Source: a virus. Taken from it: 20,652 nt of DNA. Below the pieces are notes generated by a model, which was given only the letters and a program-made list of their open reading frames with translations, did no database searches and had not been told where the DNA came from. Shown one piece after another: positions 6,576 to 13,878 of this stretch. Location of the stretch: positions 1 through 20,652 of IMG/VR virus record IMGVR_UViG_3300035698_016888; one strand, written 5' to 3'. The stretch's first letter is position 1. Each line of letters opens with the position of its first letter. Made by a program: the position numbers and the translations under genes.

Positions 6576-6684
6576 AGAATATGAGCGATTAACGGGGGCA
6601 TTAACGGGGGCATTTAATTGAGCAAGAATAGGGCAAGAATGAGTAAGAATAAGCAGAATGCACTCTAGAATGAACAAATTAGCT

Positions 6685-6776
6685 TTCTCATTTTTAAGAA
6701 TTTAAGAATTTGCAATTATTAGAATGTAGAATTGGCGAATATGAGAATCAAATATGCAAATTCTAAAAAATGAGAA
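6685..6776. repeat. Long AT-rich inverted repeat with an 8-bp duplication in one arm
   Basis: TTCTCATTTTT plus AAGAATTTGCA on the left (6685-6714) matches the reverse complement of 6755-6776 nearly perfectly. The left arm has an additional copy of AAGAATTT. A T6 run follows at 6781-6786. It lies about 100 bp upstream of the TerS gene. Confidence 0.45.
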
Positions 6777-6876
6777 TAAGTTTTTTCTGTAGTGCAATTA
6801 AAATAGGGGCAAGATGGGGCAATTATTCGTAAAGGTTTGGTATAGAAGCAATTAACAATTATAAAGGAGAATAAGA

Positions 6877-7398
6877 ATGAAGTTAACAAATGATAGGCAT
6901 GAGAAGTTTTGTTTAGCTATGTTAGAATTTGGGGGCGATTGGAAGAAGGTGATGGATGCGTGTGAATATAAGCATTCTAGTTCGTTCTTCTCTCAATTAA
7001 AGAATAGCAAGAAGATACAGGGGCGATTGAATGAATTACAGGAGCAGGTAGTATCAGATAGAATAATGGATTTAACTGCCCGATTAGAGATGCTCAGTGA
7101 GATTGCCCGTGATGTTAGTTTGAATAAGAATGTAAGGTTATCTGCTTTAAGAGAGTTACATATACAAACAGGGGATAGCGTACAGAAGATTGAGATGAAT
7201 TCTACTACCGAATCTGTTGTAAGGTATATAGATATTGAACTACCTAAGATAAAGGATGAGAAGGAGGTAGAGATTAATGAGGAGTGCTTAGATGGATTAG
7301 ATAAATGGTTAGGTAATGTAGATGTGCCTGATACAATAGCCCCAATGAATAGCCCCGAAGATATGCCCGATGATTTAAATGAATTGTTTGGTGAATAG
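6877..7398 (+). CDS. terS: Terminase small subunit (TerS)
   Basis: DNA-recognition subunit of the packaging motor: it binds the packaging site and hands DNA to TerL. Residues 1-50 (DRHEKFCLAMLEFGGDWKKV, then SFFSQLKNSKKIQGRL) form the helix-turn-helix typical of phage TerS proteins. Residues about 50-100 are helical and charged, suited to oligomerisation, and the C-terminus is acidic (MNSPEDMPDDLNELFGE), as expected for the part that contacts TerL. Length (173 residues) is normal. AAAGGAG lies upstream of the ATG. Context is decisive because the TerL gene is next, after a 259-bp gap rich in direct repeats. Confidence 0.8.
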   Translation: MKLTNDRHEKFCLAMLEFGGDWKKVMDACEYKHSSSFFSQLKNSKKIQGRLNELQEQVVSDRIMDLTARLEMLSEIARDVSLNKNVRLSALRELHIQTGDSVQKIEMNSTTESVVRYIDIELPKIKDEKEVEINEECLDGLDKWLGNVDVPDTIAPMNSPEDMPDDLNELFGE

Positions 7399-7657
7399 GT
7401 GCATAGATGTAGATGTAGATGAGCATAGATAGGGCATATTTAGTGAAGGGGTGGATGAGTGGATGAGTGTTAGAATGGGGTGAATGAGTGGATGTGTGAG
7501 AAAAGCCCGGATTAAAGAGTGAATGTGTGTATAGAACTCCTCACACACCACATCAAGATTTTAATTCTTTTTTATGTATTCGAATAAGGTAAATAGGGCG
7601 TAAATAAGGCTTTTATGAGTTTTTGCACAGAATTTTTTAATAATAAGGAGTAAAAAT
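7399..7657. repeat. TerS-TerL intergenic gap with GTGGATGA-type direct repeats
   Basis: Octamers of the form GTG(A/G)ATG(A/T) occur head to tail at 7451 and 7459, again at 7480 and 7488, and singly at 7519. A GATGTA repeat lies at about 7406-7419. TGTGTGAG near 7493-7500 is complementary to CTCACACA at about 7543-7550. No gene is present. Terminase genes usually abut, so a gap with repeats is a candidate packaging or regulatory site. Confidence 0.45.
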
Positions 7658-9340
7658 ATGAGTGAAGTAGAAGAAGCAGTAGTAGAAGAAGAGCGTGTTG
7701 TTATAAGGGGGCAAGAAGGACCGCAGACAGAGTTTTTAGCTAATGATTCGGATATTTGTTTATATGGTGGAGCTGCGGGTGGTGGTAAGAGTTATGCATT
7801 GTTAATAGACCCTTTGAGGCATATAGGTGTTCCGAATTTTAATAGTACAATTTTTAGAAGGAACAGCCCCCAAATTAAGAATGCAGGTGGTTTATGGGAT
7901 ACTTCTATTGAGATATACAAGCAAATTAATGGTAAGCCTACTGAATCTAGGTTATTTTGGAGATTTGGTGAGAGGGATGGGGATAATAGTGAGATTAGGT
8001 TTGGGCATATGGAGTACGAGCAGGATAAGTATAACTATGATGGTTCGCAGATATGTATGATAGGGTTCGATGAATTACAGCATTTTAGTGAATCTCAGTT
8101 CTTTTATATGTTAAGTAGGAATAGAAGTACATGTGGTGTTAAGCCTTACATAAGAGCTACTTGTAATCCAGATGCTGATGTTTGGTTACGTAAGTTTTTA
8201 GATTGGTATATAGGAGAGGATGGATTACCTATTCTTGAGAGGAGTGGTGTTGAGCGTTATTTTATGCGTGTAAATGGGGCTGTTAAATGGGGCGATAGTA
8301 AGGCTGAGTTATTGAAGAATAATGTTGAGTTTGTTGAAGAGTATGAGATTATAATGATGAAATACAAGAGGGCTATTAAGGGTGTTCGTGTTGCTTATGA
8401 TGAGAGTAAGAGGGATGTTATAAATGCTATTAATAAAAAGTATACGAAGAGGATACTTAAGATAAAGGAGGAGGCGTTAGATGGTGTTAAGAGTTTTACG
8501 TTTATTGCTTCTAAGGTTACGGATAATAAGATATTGCTTGATACTAACCCCGGATATTTGGCGAATCTTAAGGCTTTACCGTTAATTGAGAGGGCGAGGT
8601 TATTGGATGGTAATTGGAATATAAAGGCTGAATCTGGTAAATTTTTTAATAAGGATTGGTTTGTTGAGGTAAGTAATAAAGATGTTCCTGTGGTTGGTGA
8701 GGATATAAAAGAGGTTAGGTATTGGGATTTTGCTGCTACTGCTCCTTCTAAGAGGAATAAGGATCCAGATTATACTGTTGGAATAAAAATGCGTAAAGTT
8801 GGGTTGAATTATTTTATTATTAGTGTGTTGAGGGTAAGAATGAATCCTGCTGAGTTGGAGAAGTTATTTTTGGAAACCAGTATTACAGATAAAAATATGG
8901 CTGATAATTTAAATATACCTTATTCTGTTAAGTGGGAGCAAGAGCCGGGTGCATCGGGTAAATCGGAGACATATCGTTTAAAGTGTTTATTAGCGGGTTT
9001 TAGTTGTAATGGGATACCTACTGCTGGCAAGGGTAAAGAGTTAAGGGCGAAACCATTGGCTGTTCAGGCTGAGATTGGTAATATTAAGATAGTAAAAGCA
9101 GAGTGGAATGATACTTTTGTTAATGAAATGCATATGTTTGGTGATCCTAGTATTCGGCATGATGACCAAGTTGATTCTGCTTCGGGTGCGTTTAATCAGT
9201 TATGTTCTGCTTTTATACATCCTACAATTACAGGTGATTCTTCTGAAGTTGTGTTTATACCTGAGGAAGAGAAGGTTAAGATGCGTATAGAGGCATATGA
9301 GAGTTTAGAGGATGATTTTTTAAATGGTGATGATATATAA
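7658..9340 (+). CDS. terL: Terminase large subunit (TerL), packaging ATPase and nuclease
   Basis: Drives ATP-dependent DNA translocation into the procapsid and cuts the concatemer. The ATPase domain has Walker A GGAAGGGKS at residues 37-45 and Walker B ICMIGFDE with D138 and E139, followed by the coupling segment RATCNPDAD. A basic helical stretch lies at about 230-275 (KYKRAIKGVRVAYDESKRDV). The RNase H-like nuclease domain has VRYWDFAAT with D357, and later HDDQVDSASGAF with D502, D503 and D506 as metal ligands. Length (560 residues) is normal. The start follows AAGGAG by 8 nt. The portal gene begins 12 bp after the stop. Confidence 0.95.
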   Translation: MSEVEEAVVEEERVVIRGQEGPQTEFLANDSDICLYGGAAGGGKSYALLIDPLRHIGVPNFNSTIFRRNSPQIKNAGGLWDTSIEIYKQINGKPTESRLFWRFGERDGDNSEIRFGHMEYEQDKYNYDGSQICMIGFDELQHFSESQFFYMLSRNRSTCGVKPYIRATCNPDADVWLRKFLDWYIGEDGLPILERSGVERYFMRVNGAVKWGDSKAELLKNNVEFVEEYEIIMMKYKRAIKGVRVAYDESKRDVINAINKKYTKRILKIKEEALDGVKSFTFIASKVTDNKILLDTNPGYLANLKALPLIERARLLDGNWNIKAESGKFFNKDWFVEVSNKDVPVVGEDIKEVRYWDFAATAPSKRNKDPDYTVGIKMRKVGLNYFIISVLRVRMNPAELEKLFLETSITDKNMADNLNIPYSVKWEQEPGASGKSETYRLKCLLAGFSCNGIPTAGKGKELRAKPLAVQAEIGNIKIVKAEWNDTFVNEMHMFGDPSIRHDDQVDSASGAFNQLCSAFIHPTITGDSSEVVFIPEEEKVKMRIEAYESLEDDFLNGDDI

Positions 9341-9351
9341 GGGAATAAATT

Positions 9352-10821
9352 ATGAGTAGTAAAGAATATAAGAAGCAGTATTACCAAGAGAACAAAGAGA
9401 AAATTAAGGCTCGTTCTAAGGCTAAGTATTTGGAGAATAAGGAGATAAAAGAATTGGAAGAGGTTAAGGCTAGGAATATAGGTGGTATATCTACAGCATC
9501 TACATCTAATGCAACGTTTTTCAGTTTAGAGTCTCCGAATGTAAACAGTTTATGTTCTGATGCTAATGTTATGAGTTATTTAAATAGTTGGGTATATTCT
9601 TGTGCTACTATAAATGCATCTTCTGTGGCTTCTCAAGAGCTTCGTTTATATGCAACTGTTGAGGATGCATCTAGTAATAAGTTCTTACATAAAACGAGGG
9701 AGGTTAGTAAGGAGCAGTTTGAGTATATAAAGGGAGATAGTTCTGTTAAGAGTTTGGCTCGTATAAGGCAGGCTGATAATGTAGTTGAGATAATTGATCA
9801 TCCTTTACTTGATTTGTTAGATAATATAAATCCTTTTAACAATAATTTTGAGAGTTTAGAGTTAACATCTTTGTATTTGGATATGATTGGAGATTCTTAT
9901 TGGTGGATACGTAAGGATGAGTTAGGTATACCTTATGAGATATGGGTATTACAGGGGCAGTATATGAAGATTGTACCTGCTAAGACTATGAATACGTTTA
10001 TAAAGGGTTATGTATATGGTGTTCCTAAGTTTGATATGGGTGATGGTTTAAATATGAAGGATTTGATAAAGTTTAAGCGTGATGAGATAATACATTTTAA
10101 AACACCTAATCCTCAGAGTTTATATTATGGTAAAGGAGCTGCACAGGCGGTTGTAGGAGCTATTAACAGGATGGGGGCTATGGATGTATCAGAAACTGCT
10201 CGTTTACATAATATGGGGCGTCCTGACTTTGTTGTGGATTATAAGGGTAAACTTGACCAATCTGAGATAAAGAAGGTTGAGAGAATGTGGAATAATGCGT
10301 TTGGTGGTCCTGGTAAAGATGGTAAAATCAAGGTGATGGATGAGGATTTTGATTTAAAGACGTTAGGTTTTAGTCCAAGAGATATGGAGTATTTAAATGG
10401 TAGGATATGGAGTTTAAAAGAGATTGCTTCTGCTTTTGGTGTTCCTTATTCGTATTTAGATAGTTCGGATGCAAAGAAGGCTACGAGTGAGATAGCGGAG
10501 AGAACGTATGCTAAAACTACTATATTGCCTAAGATTACTCGTATAGCTGAGAAGTTGAATGAGCAGTTAGTTCCGTTATATGATGATACGGGAAGGATGT
10601 TCTTAGCTTACGACAATCCTGTTCCTCAAGATAAAAAGGCGTTATTAGCTGAGAACACAGGATATGTTAAGCAGGGTATTATGACGGTTAATGAAGCTCG
10701 TTTAAAAATTGGTTTACCTAAATTGGGTGAAGAGTTTGATATTCCTAAGGTAGATGGAAACATAGGGCAAACTTCAGATATTATAGATGATGGTGTAAAT
10801 GAACAGAATGAGGAAGAATAA
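9352..10821 (+). CDS. Portal protein, HK97 family, with an unusual charged N-terminal extension
   Basis: Forms the dodecameric ring through which DNA enters and leaves the head. From about residue 60 the sequence follows HK97-type portals: MSYLNSWVYSCATINASSVA (host helix), then the SLYLDMIGDSYWWIRKD strand region, IIHFKTPNP, and the late helix with KEIASAFGVPYSYLD. The first 40 residues (SKEYKKQYYQENKEKIKARS and onward) are lysine/tyrosine-rich and resemble a low-complexity motif known from other phage proteins rather than portals. The Shine-Dalgarno site is weak (AAGGGA). The stop overlaps the next start (TAATG). Confidence 0.9.
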   Translation: MSSKEYKKQYYQENKEKIKARSKAKYLENKEIKELEEVKARNIGGISTASTSNATFFSLESPNVNSLCSDANVMSYLNSWVYSCATINASSVASQELRLYATVEDASSNKFLHKTREVSKEQFEYIKGDSSVKSLARIRQADNVVEIIDHPLLDLLDNINPFNNNFESLELTSLYLDMIGDSYWWIRKDELGIPYEIWVLQGQYMKIVPAKTMNTFIKGYVYGVPKFDMGDGLNMKDLIKFKRDEIIHFKTPNPQSLYYGKGAAQAVVGAINRMGAMDVSETARLHNMGRPDFVVDYKGKLDQSEIKKVERMWNNAFGGPGKDGKIKVMDEDFDLKTLGFSPRDMEYLNGRIWSLKEIASAFGVPYSYLDSSDAKKATSEIAERTYAKTTILPKITRIAEKLNEQLVPLYDDTGRMFLAYDNPVPQDKKALLAENTGYVKQGIMTVNEARLKIGLPKLGEEFDIPKVDGNIGQTSDIIDDGVNEQNEEE

Positions 10822-11237
10822 TGGATTATAATTGGCAAACGTTAACACAAAAGCCTTTAGATGAGGAGTTTATTAGGGAACACGCTTCTGAGATAACGGC
10901 TTCTTCTTGGCATAACATTGAGAAGTATTCTGTATTGTCTTTACCGTTTATAGAGGAATTCATAGATAGGTTTGTGTGGAGGTATTTATGTATATACCAA
11001 GTATTAAGTGAAGATTTTATGAAGAAGTATTCTGATAGGGTTAATTGGCATACAGCTTGTGCGAATCAAACAATGAGTGAAGGCTTTATAGAGGAGTTTT
11101 CGGATGTAGTTGATTGGGTTTTTATAGCGTTGTATCAGGAATTGAGTGATGAGTTTATAGAAAAACATAGTGATAGGTTAAATGTTGAACTTTTAAAAAT
11201 AAATAGGAAGAGGAGAAATAATGAAGAAACAGGTTAA
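10821..11237 (+). CDS. Small protein of five 23-residue repeats
   Basis: Unknown function. The 138 residues are almost entirely tandem repeats of about 23 residues with the pattern (L/M)S-x2-FI-x2-(F/Y)-SD-x-(V/L)-x-W-x4-x-Q, for example LSEDFMKKYSDRVNWHTACA and SEGFIEEFSDVVDWVFIALY. Regular Leu, Phe and Trp positions suggest an ankyrin-like helical solenoid. Similar repeats occur in scattered phage and bacterial proteins of unknown role. The gene is coupled to the portal gene by TAATG, and its last 17 bases overlap the protease gene. It is therefore made at the same time as head proteins and may be a binding or assembly factor, or a moron that has inserted into the head operon. Confidence 0.8.
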   Translation: MDYNWQTLTQKPLDEEFIREHASEITASSWHNIEKYSVLSLPFIEEFIDRFVWRYLCIYQVLSEDFMKKYSDRVNWHTACANQTMSEGFIEEFSDVVDWVFIALYQELSDEFIEKHSDRLNVELLKINRKRRNNEETG

Positions 11238-12297
11238 ATTAAACAAGGTTATAAATAAATTAGATAGTGATTTTGTAAAGTTGTTAAAAGAGCAATTGGT
11301 TAAAGATGGTGTAGATTTAGATGATTGTGAAGTATTTAGGAAGAATACTGAAGCGGTTACAGATGATATAGAGCATAAGGCTAAATTAGAGGAAGGTACT
11401 AGAACTGCTATTAAGTATATATCTACGAGAACAGTTGATCAATCGGGAGATATTATTCTACCTAAGGGTGTGGATTTTAAACTATTCAAGAAGGGTGGAA
11501 TGCCTGTTTTCCATAACCACGATTACTCAAAGCCTCAAATTGGTATTGCAGAGAGTATTAAGTCCGATGAGTGGGGTGTTATGGCCAAGGTTCGTTATGC
11601 CGATACAGGAGAAGGTACTTTAGCCGATGTTCTTTGGAAGTTAACATCTCAGGGTATGAATAAACAAAGTTCAGTTGGCATAATTCCTACTGAGATTATT
11701 CGTAAAGGAGATGATAGTTTTAATTCAGCCGTTAAGATATTAGTTGCTGAATACCCTGAATTAAAGAAAACAAAGGGTGATTTGAATAGAATTATATCTA
11801 AATGTATTCTTTTTGAATTTTCAGATGTAAGTTTAGCCTGCAACACTGATACTGATGTTTTAGCTGTATCTAAGATGTATTCAGATGCTGGTGCTGATGA
11901 GAAGCTTTTGAAGCAATTAGGTTTAGATGTAGAAGTTAAAATGGAGGAGAAGGATGAGGTATTGGATGTATTGGTGGATGGAGATGAAAATAGGGATGCT
12001 GAAGTTATTGACGTTGTTGTTGAAGATAATGACGTTTCAGTGGAAGAAGATATAGTTGAAGTAAAAGAAGGTGAAGAGCCTCCTGAAGAGGTTAAGCGTA
12101 TTCCTGATTCTGCTTTTGAGTTAGAGGAGAAGGCTGAAGAGGTTGTTATAGTTGAGGAAAAGGTGGAGAAGGTAACGTTGGTTGCTGAGCCTACTACAGT
12201 TAAATTAATTCATAAGCCTCAGTTTTCTATTAGTAAAGATGATATTAAAAAAGAGTTATCTGCTGAAATGCGTAAGAAACTTGGAAGACTGCTTTAG
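11221..12297 (+). CDS. Prohead maturation protease, HK97/U35-S78 type, with an acidic C-terminal extension
   Basis: Serine protease that cuts scaffold segments from the procapsid. Residues about 60-215 form the protease domain: TRTVDQSGDIILPKGVD, the PVFHNHDYSKPQIGIAES segment with the candidate catalytic His at 98/100, KQSSVGIIP with the candidate Ser at 150/151, and FEFSDVSLACNTD. From about 230 to 320 there is a strongly acidic Val/Glu/Asp-rich region, then a basic helical end (KKELSAEMRKKLGRLL). A tail of this kind could serve as a built-in scaffold. GAGGAG lies upstream of the ATG, inside the preceding gene. The capsid genes follow after a non-coding leader. Confidence 0.88.
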   Translation: MKKQVKLNKVINKLDSDFVKLLKEQLVKDGVDLDDCEVFRKNTEAVTDDIEHKAKLEEGTRTAIKYISTRTVDQSGDIILPKGVDFKLFKKGGMPVFHNHDYSKPQIGIAESIKSDEWGVMAKVRYADTGEGTLADVLWKLTSQGMNKQSSVGIIPTEIIRKGDDSFNSAVKILVAEYPELKKTKGDLNRIISKCILFEFSDVSLACNTDTDVLAVSKMYSDAGADEKLLKQLGLDVEVKMEEKDEVLDVLVDGDENRDAEVIDVVVEDNDVSVEEDIVEVKEGEEPPEEVKRIPDSAFELEEKAEEVVIVEEKVEKVTLVAEPTTVKLIHKPQFSISKDDIKKELSAEMRKKLGRLL

Positions 12298-12322
12298 TTC
12301 TTCTTGGCTTGGTAGTCTTTTT
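12285..12322 (+). terminator. Weak terminator overlapping the end of the protease gene
   Basis: AAGACTGCT (12285-12293) pairs with GGTAGTCTT (12311-12319), including two G-U pairs, around a 17-base loop, followed by TTTTT at 12318-12322. The protease stop codon is in the loop. Pairing is modest, so it may be a partial attenuator. Confidence 0.4.
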
Positions 12323-12356
12323 GCTTTCATATTAATAGTATATGAGAAAAGCAAAA
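12319..12356. repeat. Hairpin that captures the U-tract of the terminator at 12285-12322
   Basis: TTTTGCTTT (12319-12327) pairs with AAAGCAAAA (12348-12356). CATAT (12328-12332) pairs with ATATG (12340-12344), with a three-base bulge (AGA) and a 7-base loop. The 5' arm is the T-run of the preceding terminator, as at 241-270 and 314-345. Confidence 0.5.
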
Positions 12357-12523
12357 TAAATCAAGCCTTTGTTGTAAAAAAGGTAATAAAAGTATTATTA
12401 TTAGTGTGATTGGGTGAATGTAGCCCTTAAGTTAGAACCGTAGCTATTGGAGTTTAGCAGGGAATCGACGCAAACGGCAATTCTTAGTGTAAATTAAACA
12501 AACAAAAATTAAGAGAGGTAAAA
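12357..12523 (+). promoter_or_regulatory. Leader of the major capsid gene
   Basis: About 170 bp without an ORF. A weak promoter-like pair lies near 12370-12400 (TTGTTG, 18 bp, TATTAT). The segment 12420-12485 is less AT-rich than its surroundings and includes CCCT and AGGG blocks able to close a stem-loop of about 40 nt. An A-rich stretch then leads into the AGAGAGG ribosome binding site. Long structured leaders ahead of capsid genes often set high expression; that role is inferred. Confidence 0.35.
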
Positions 12524-13780
12524 GTGAAATTTATAAAACTTATTAAAAAGTATATGGATTCAGAAGACACCGTTTATGATAGCGGTTCTGTTCTTGAAGT
12601 ATCTGATGATATAGCTGAAGAGCTTATTAAGTCTGAAAGGGCTGAAGCATCTGATGGTATTATCAAAGAAGTTAAGGCTGAAGATGTTGCTGCTGAGATT
12701 AAAACTGCTGTAGCTGATGCGTTGAAAGAAGTTAAGAAAGAAGAGAAGGTTGAAGTTAAAGAAACTATTGTTGTAGTTGAAGATGAGCCTATTTGGAAAG
12801 ATAGTGGTGAATTCTTACAGGCTGTTATTAAAGCTGGTAAGGGTAATAGACCTGATGAGCGTTTGTTCAAATCTACTGGTCAGAATGAAACTACTGACGC
12901 TGATGGTGGATTCTTAGTTGAACATCGTATTGGTACTGAAATCTATAAGTTAGCTGCTCAGGAATCTGTATTGCTTCCTAAGTGTGATGTTAAAGAAGTT
13001 GGTCCTATGTCCAATGGTCTTAAAATCAATCAGGTTAATGAGAGTTCTAGAACTGCTACTACATTGTTTGGTGGCGTTAGAGTTTATAGTCCGGGTGAAG
13101 GTGTAGCTAAAACTGCATTCAAACAGGCTTATTCTCAGGTAGACGTTTCTCTGGGGAAATTATGCGCCGTATCATATATGACAGATGAGTTGATGCAAGA
13201 TCGAACAGCTCTTCGTAGTTTTATAACTGCTGATGTTGGTTCTGCTTTTGCTTGGGCTATTGATGATGATATCCTTCACGGAACGACTAACACTGATATG
13301 ATTGAGATTGAAAACCACGCAGCTACTGTTCAAGTAACTGTTGCTGGTGCGAATCCTACTGCAGCTGAACTTAGTAATATGTATATTGCTATGGCTCCTC
13401 GTTCTATTGCTAGGGCTGAATGGTATATGAGTTTATCTCAGTATGCAGCTATTATGCAGTTAGAGTCCACGGTTGGTGCTAAGATTGTTCAGCCTTCGTT
13501 TGAAATTAGTCCTTACGGAACTCGTTTCGGGCGTCCTATAAATGTTATTGAGCAAGCAGATGTTGACGCAAATGATACATCCGTTATGTTCCTTGACCTT
13601 AGCCAGTACCTTGTTATTAAGAAGGGTGGCATTGATGTTGCTGAAAGCATCCACATAAAATTCCTTGAGGATGAGACAGCCCTCCGGTTCACTATGCGTA
13701 TGGGTGGATCACCTAAGTTAGCGTCTGCTGTTACGCTTCCTGATGGAACTATTATCTCGTCATTTGTGACCAGAGATTAG
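12524..13780 (+). CDS. Major capsid protein 1 (HK97 fold) with N-terminal scaffold segment
   Basis: Forms the icosahedral shell. Residues 1-43 (MKFIKLIKKYMDSEDTVY, then GSVLEVSDDIAEELIKSERA) look like a small stand-alone phage protein usually encoded near capsid genes. Residues 44-95 are a Lys/Glu-rich helical delta-domain segment. The mature part probably starts near residue 105-125 (TDADGGFLVEHRIG), as in HK97-type capsids. It continues with the E-loop region (GVRVYSPGEGVA), the spine-helix region (YMTDELMQDRTAL) and the C-terminal A and P domains (SIHIKFLEDETALRFTMRM). The start is GTG, 5 nt after AGAGAGG. The upstream protease would remove the N-terminal part. A strong terminator follows 14 bp after the stop. 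Confidence 0.9.
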   Translation: MKFIKLIKKYMDSEDTVYDSGSVLEVSDDIAEELIKSERAEASDGIIKEVKAEDVAAEIKTAVADALKEVKKEEKVEVKETIVVVEDEPIWKDSGEFLQAVIKAGKGNRPDERLFKSTGQNETTDADGGFLVEHRIGTEIYKLAAQESVLLPKCDVKEVGPMSNGLKINQVNESSRTATTLFGGVRVYSPGEGVAKTAFKQAYSQVDVSLGKLCAVSYMTDELMQDRTALRSFITADVGSAFAWAIDDDILHGTTNTDMIEIENHAATVQVTVAGANPTAAELSNMYIAMAPRSIARAEWYMSLSQYAAIMQLESTVGAKIVQPSFEISPYGTRFGRPINVIEQADVDANDTSVMFLDLSQYLVIKKGGIDVAESIHIKFLEDETALRFTMRMGGSPKLASAVTLPDGTIISSFVTRD

Positions 13781-13793
13781 TAAATATATTAGT

Positions 13794-13834
13794 AGGGGTG
13801 TGGGCAAGACATTCAGCCCACATCCCTTCTTTTT
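13794..13834 (+). terminator. Strong terminator between the two capsid genes
   Basis: AGGGGTGTGGGC (13794-13805) pairs with GCCCACATCCCT (13816-13827) with one G-U pair around a 10-base loop, followed by TCTTTTT. Capsid gene 2 has no clear promoter after it, so read-through would feed the downstream genes. Confidence 0.85.
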
Positions 13835-13878
13835 ATCAGCCGAAAACAAAGGCTAAACAGAGATAGGAGATAAATAAG

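Larger units (their letters stand above)
6051..6876. other. 826-bp non-coding region with inverted repeats; candidate packaging region
   Basis: No gene is supportable on either strand. It holds inverted repeats at 6065-6149, 6225-6284 and 6685-6776, a terminator at 6547-6575, a 12-bp tandem repeat TTAACGGGGGCA (6589-6612), several AAGAAT motifs (about 6624-6710) and seven GGGGCA motifs, six of them in pairs. GC skew flips from C-rich to G-rich near 6480. Its position directly before the terminase small subunit gene is where cos or pac sites are usually found. Confidence 0.6.

Noticed and set aside
7451-7526. CRISPR-like array in the TerS-TerL gap
   Set aside because: Repeats are only 8 bp, some directly adjacent, without uniform spacers or cas genes.
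12400-12500. tRNA or self-splicing intron remnant in the capsid leader
   Set aside because: No cloverleaf with acceptor and T-arm could be drawn, and no intron core elements were recognisable.
12574-12870. Minus-strand Ser-rich frame opposite the capsid gene
   Set aside because: Mirror of Lys/Glu/Ala-rich capsid scaffold codons, with no start signals.
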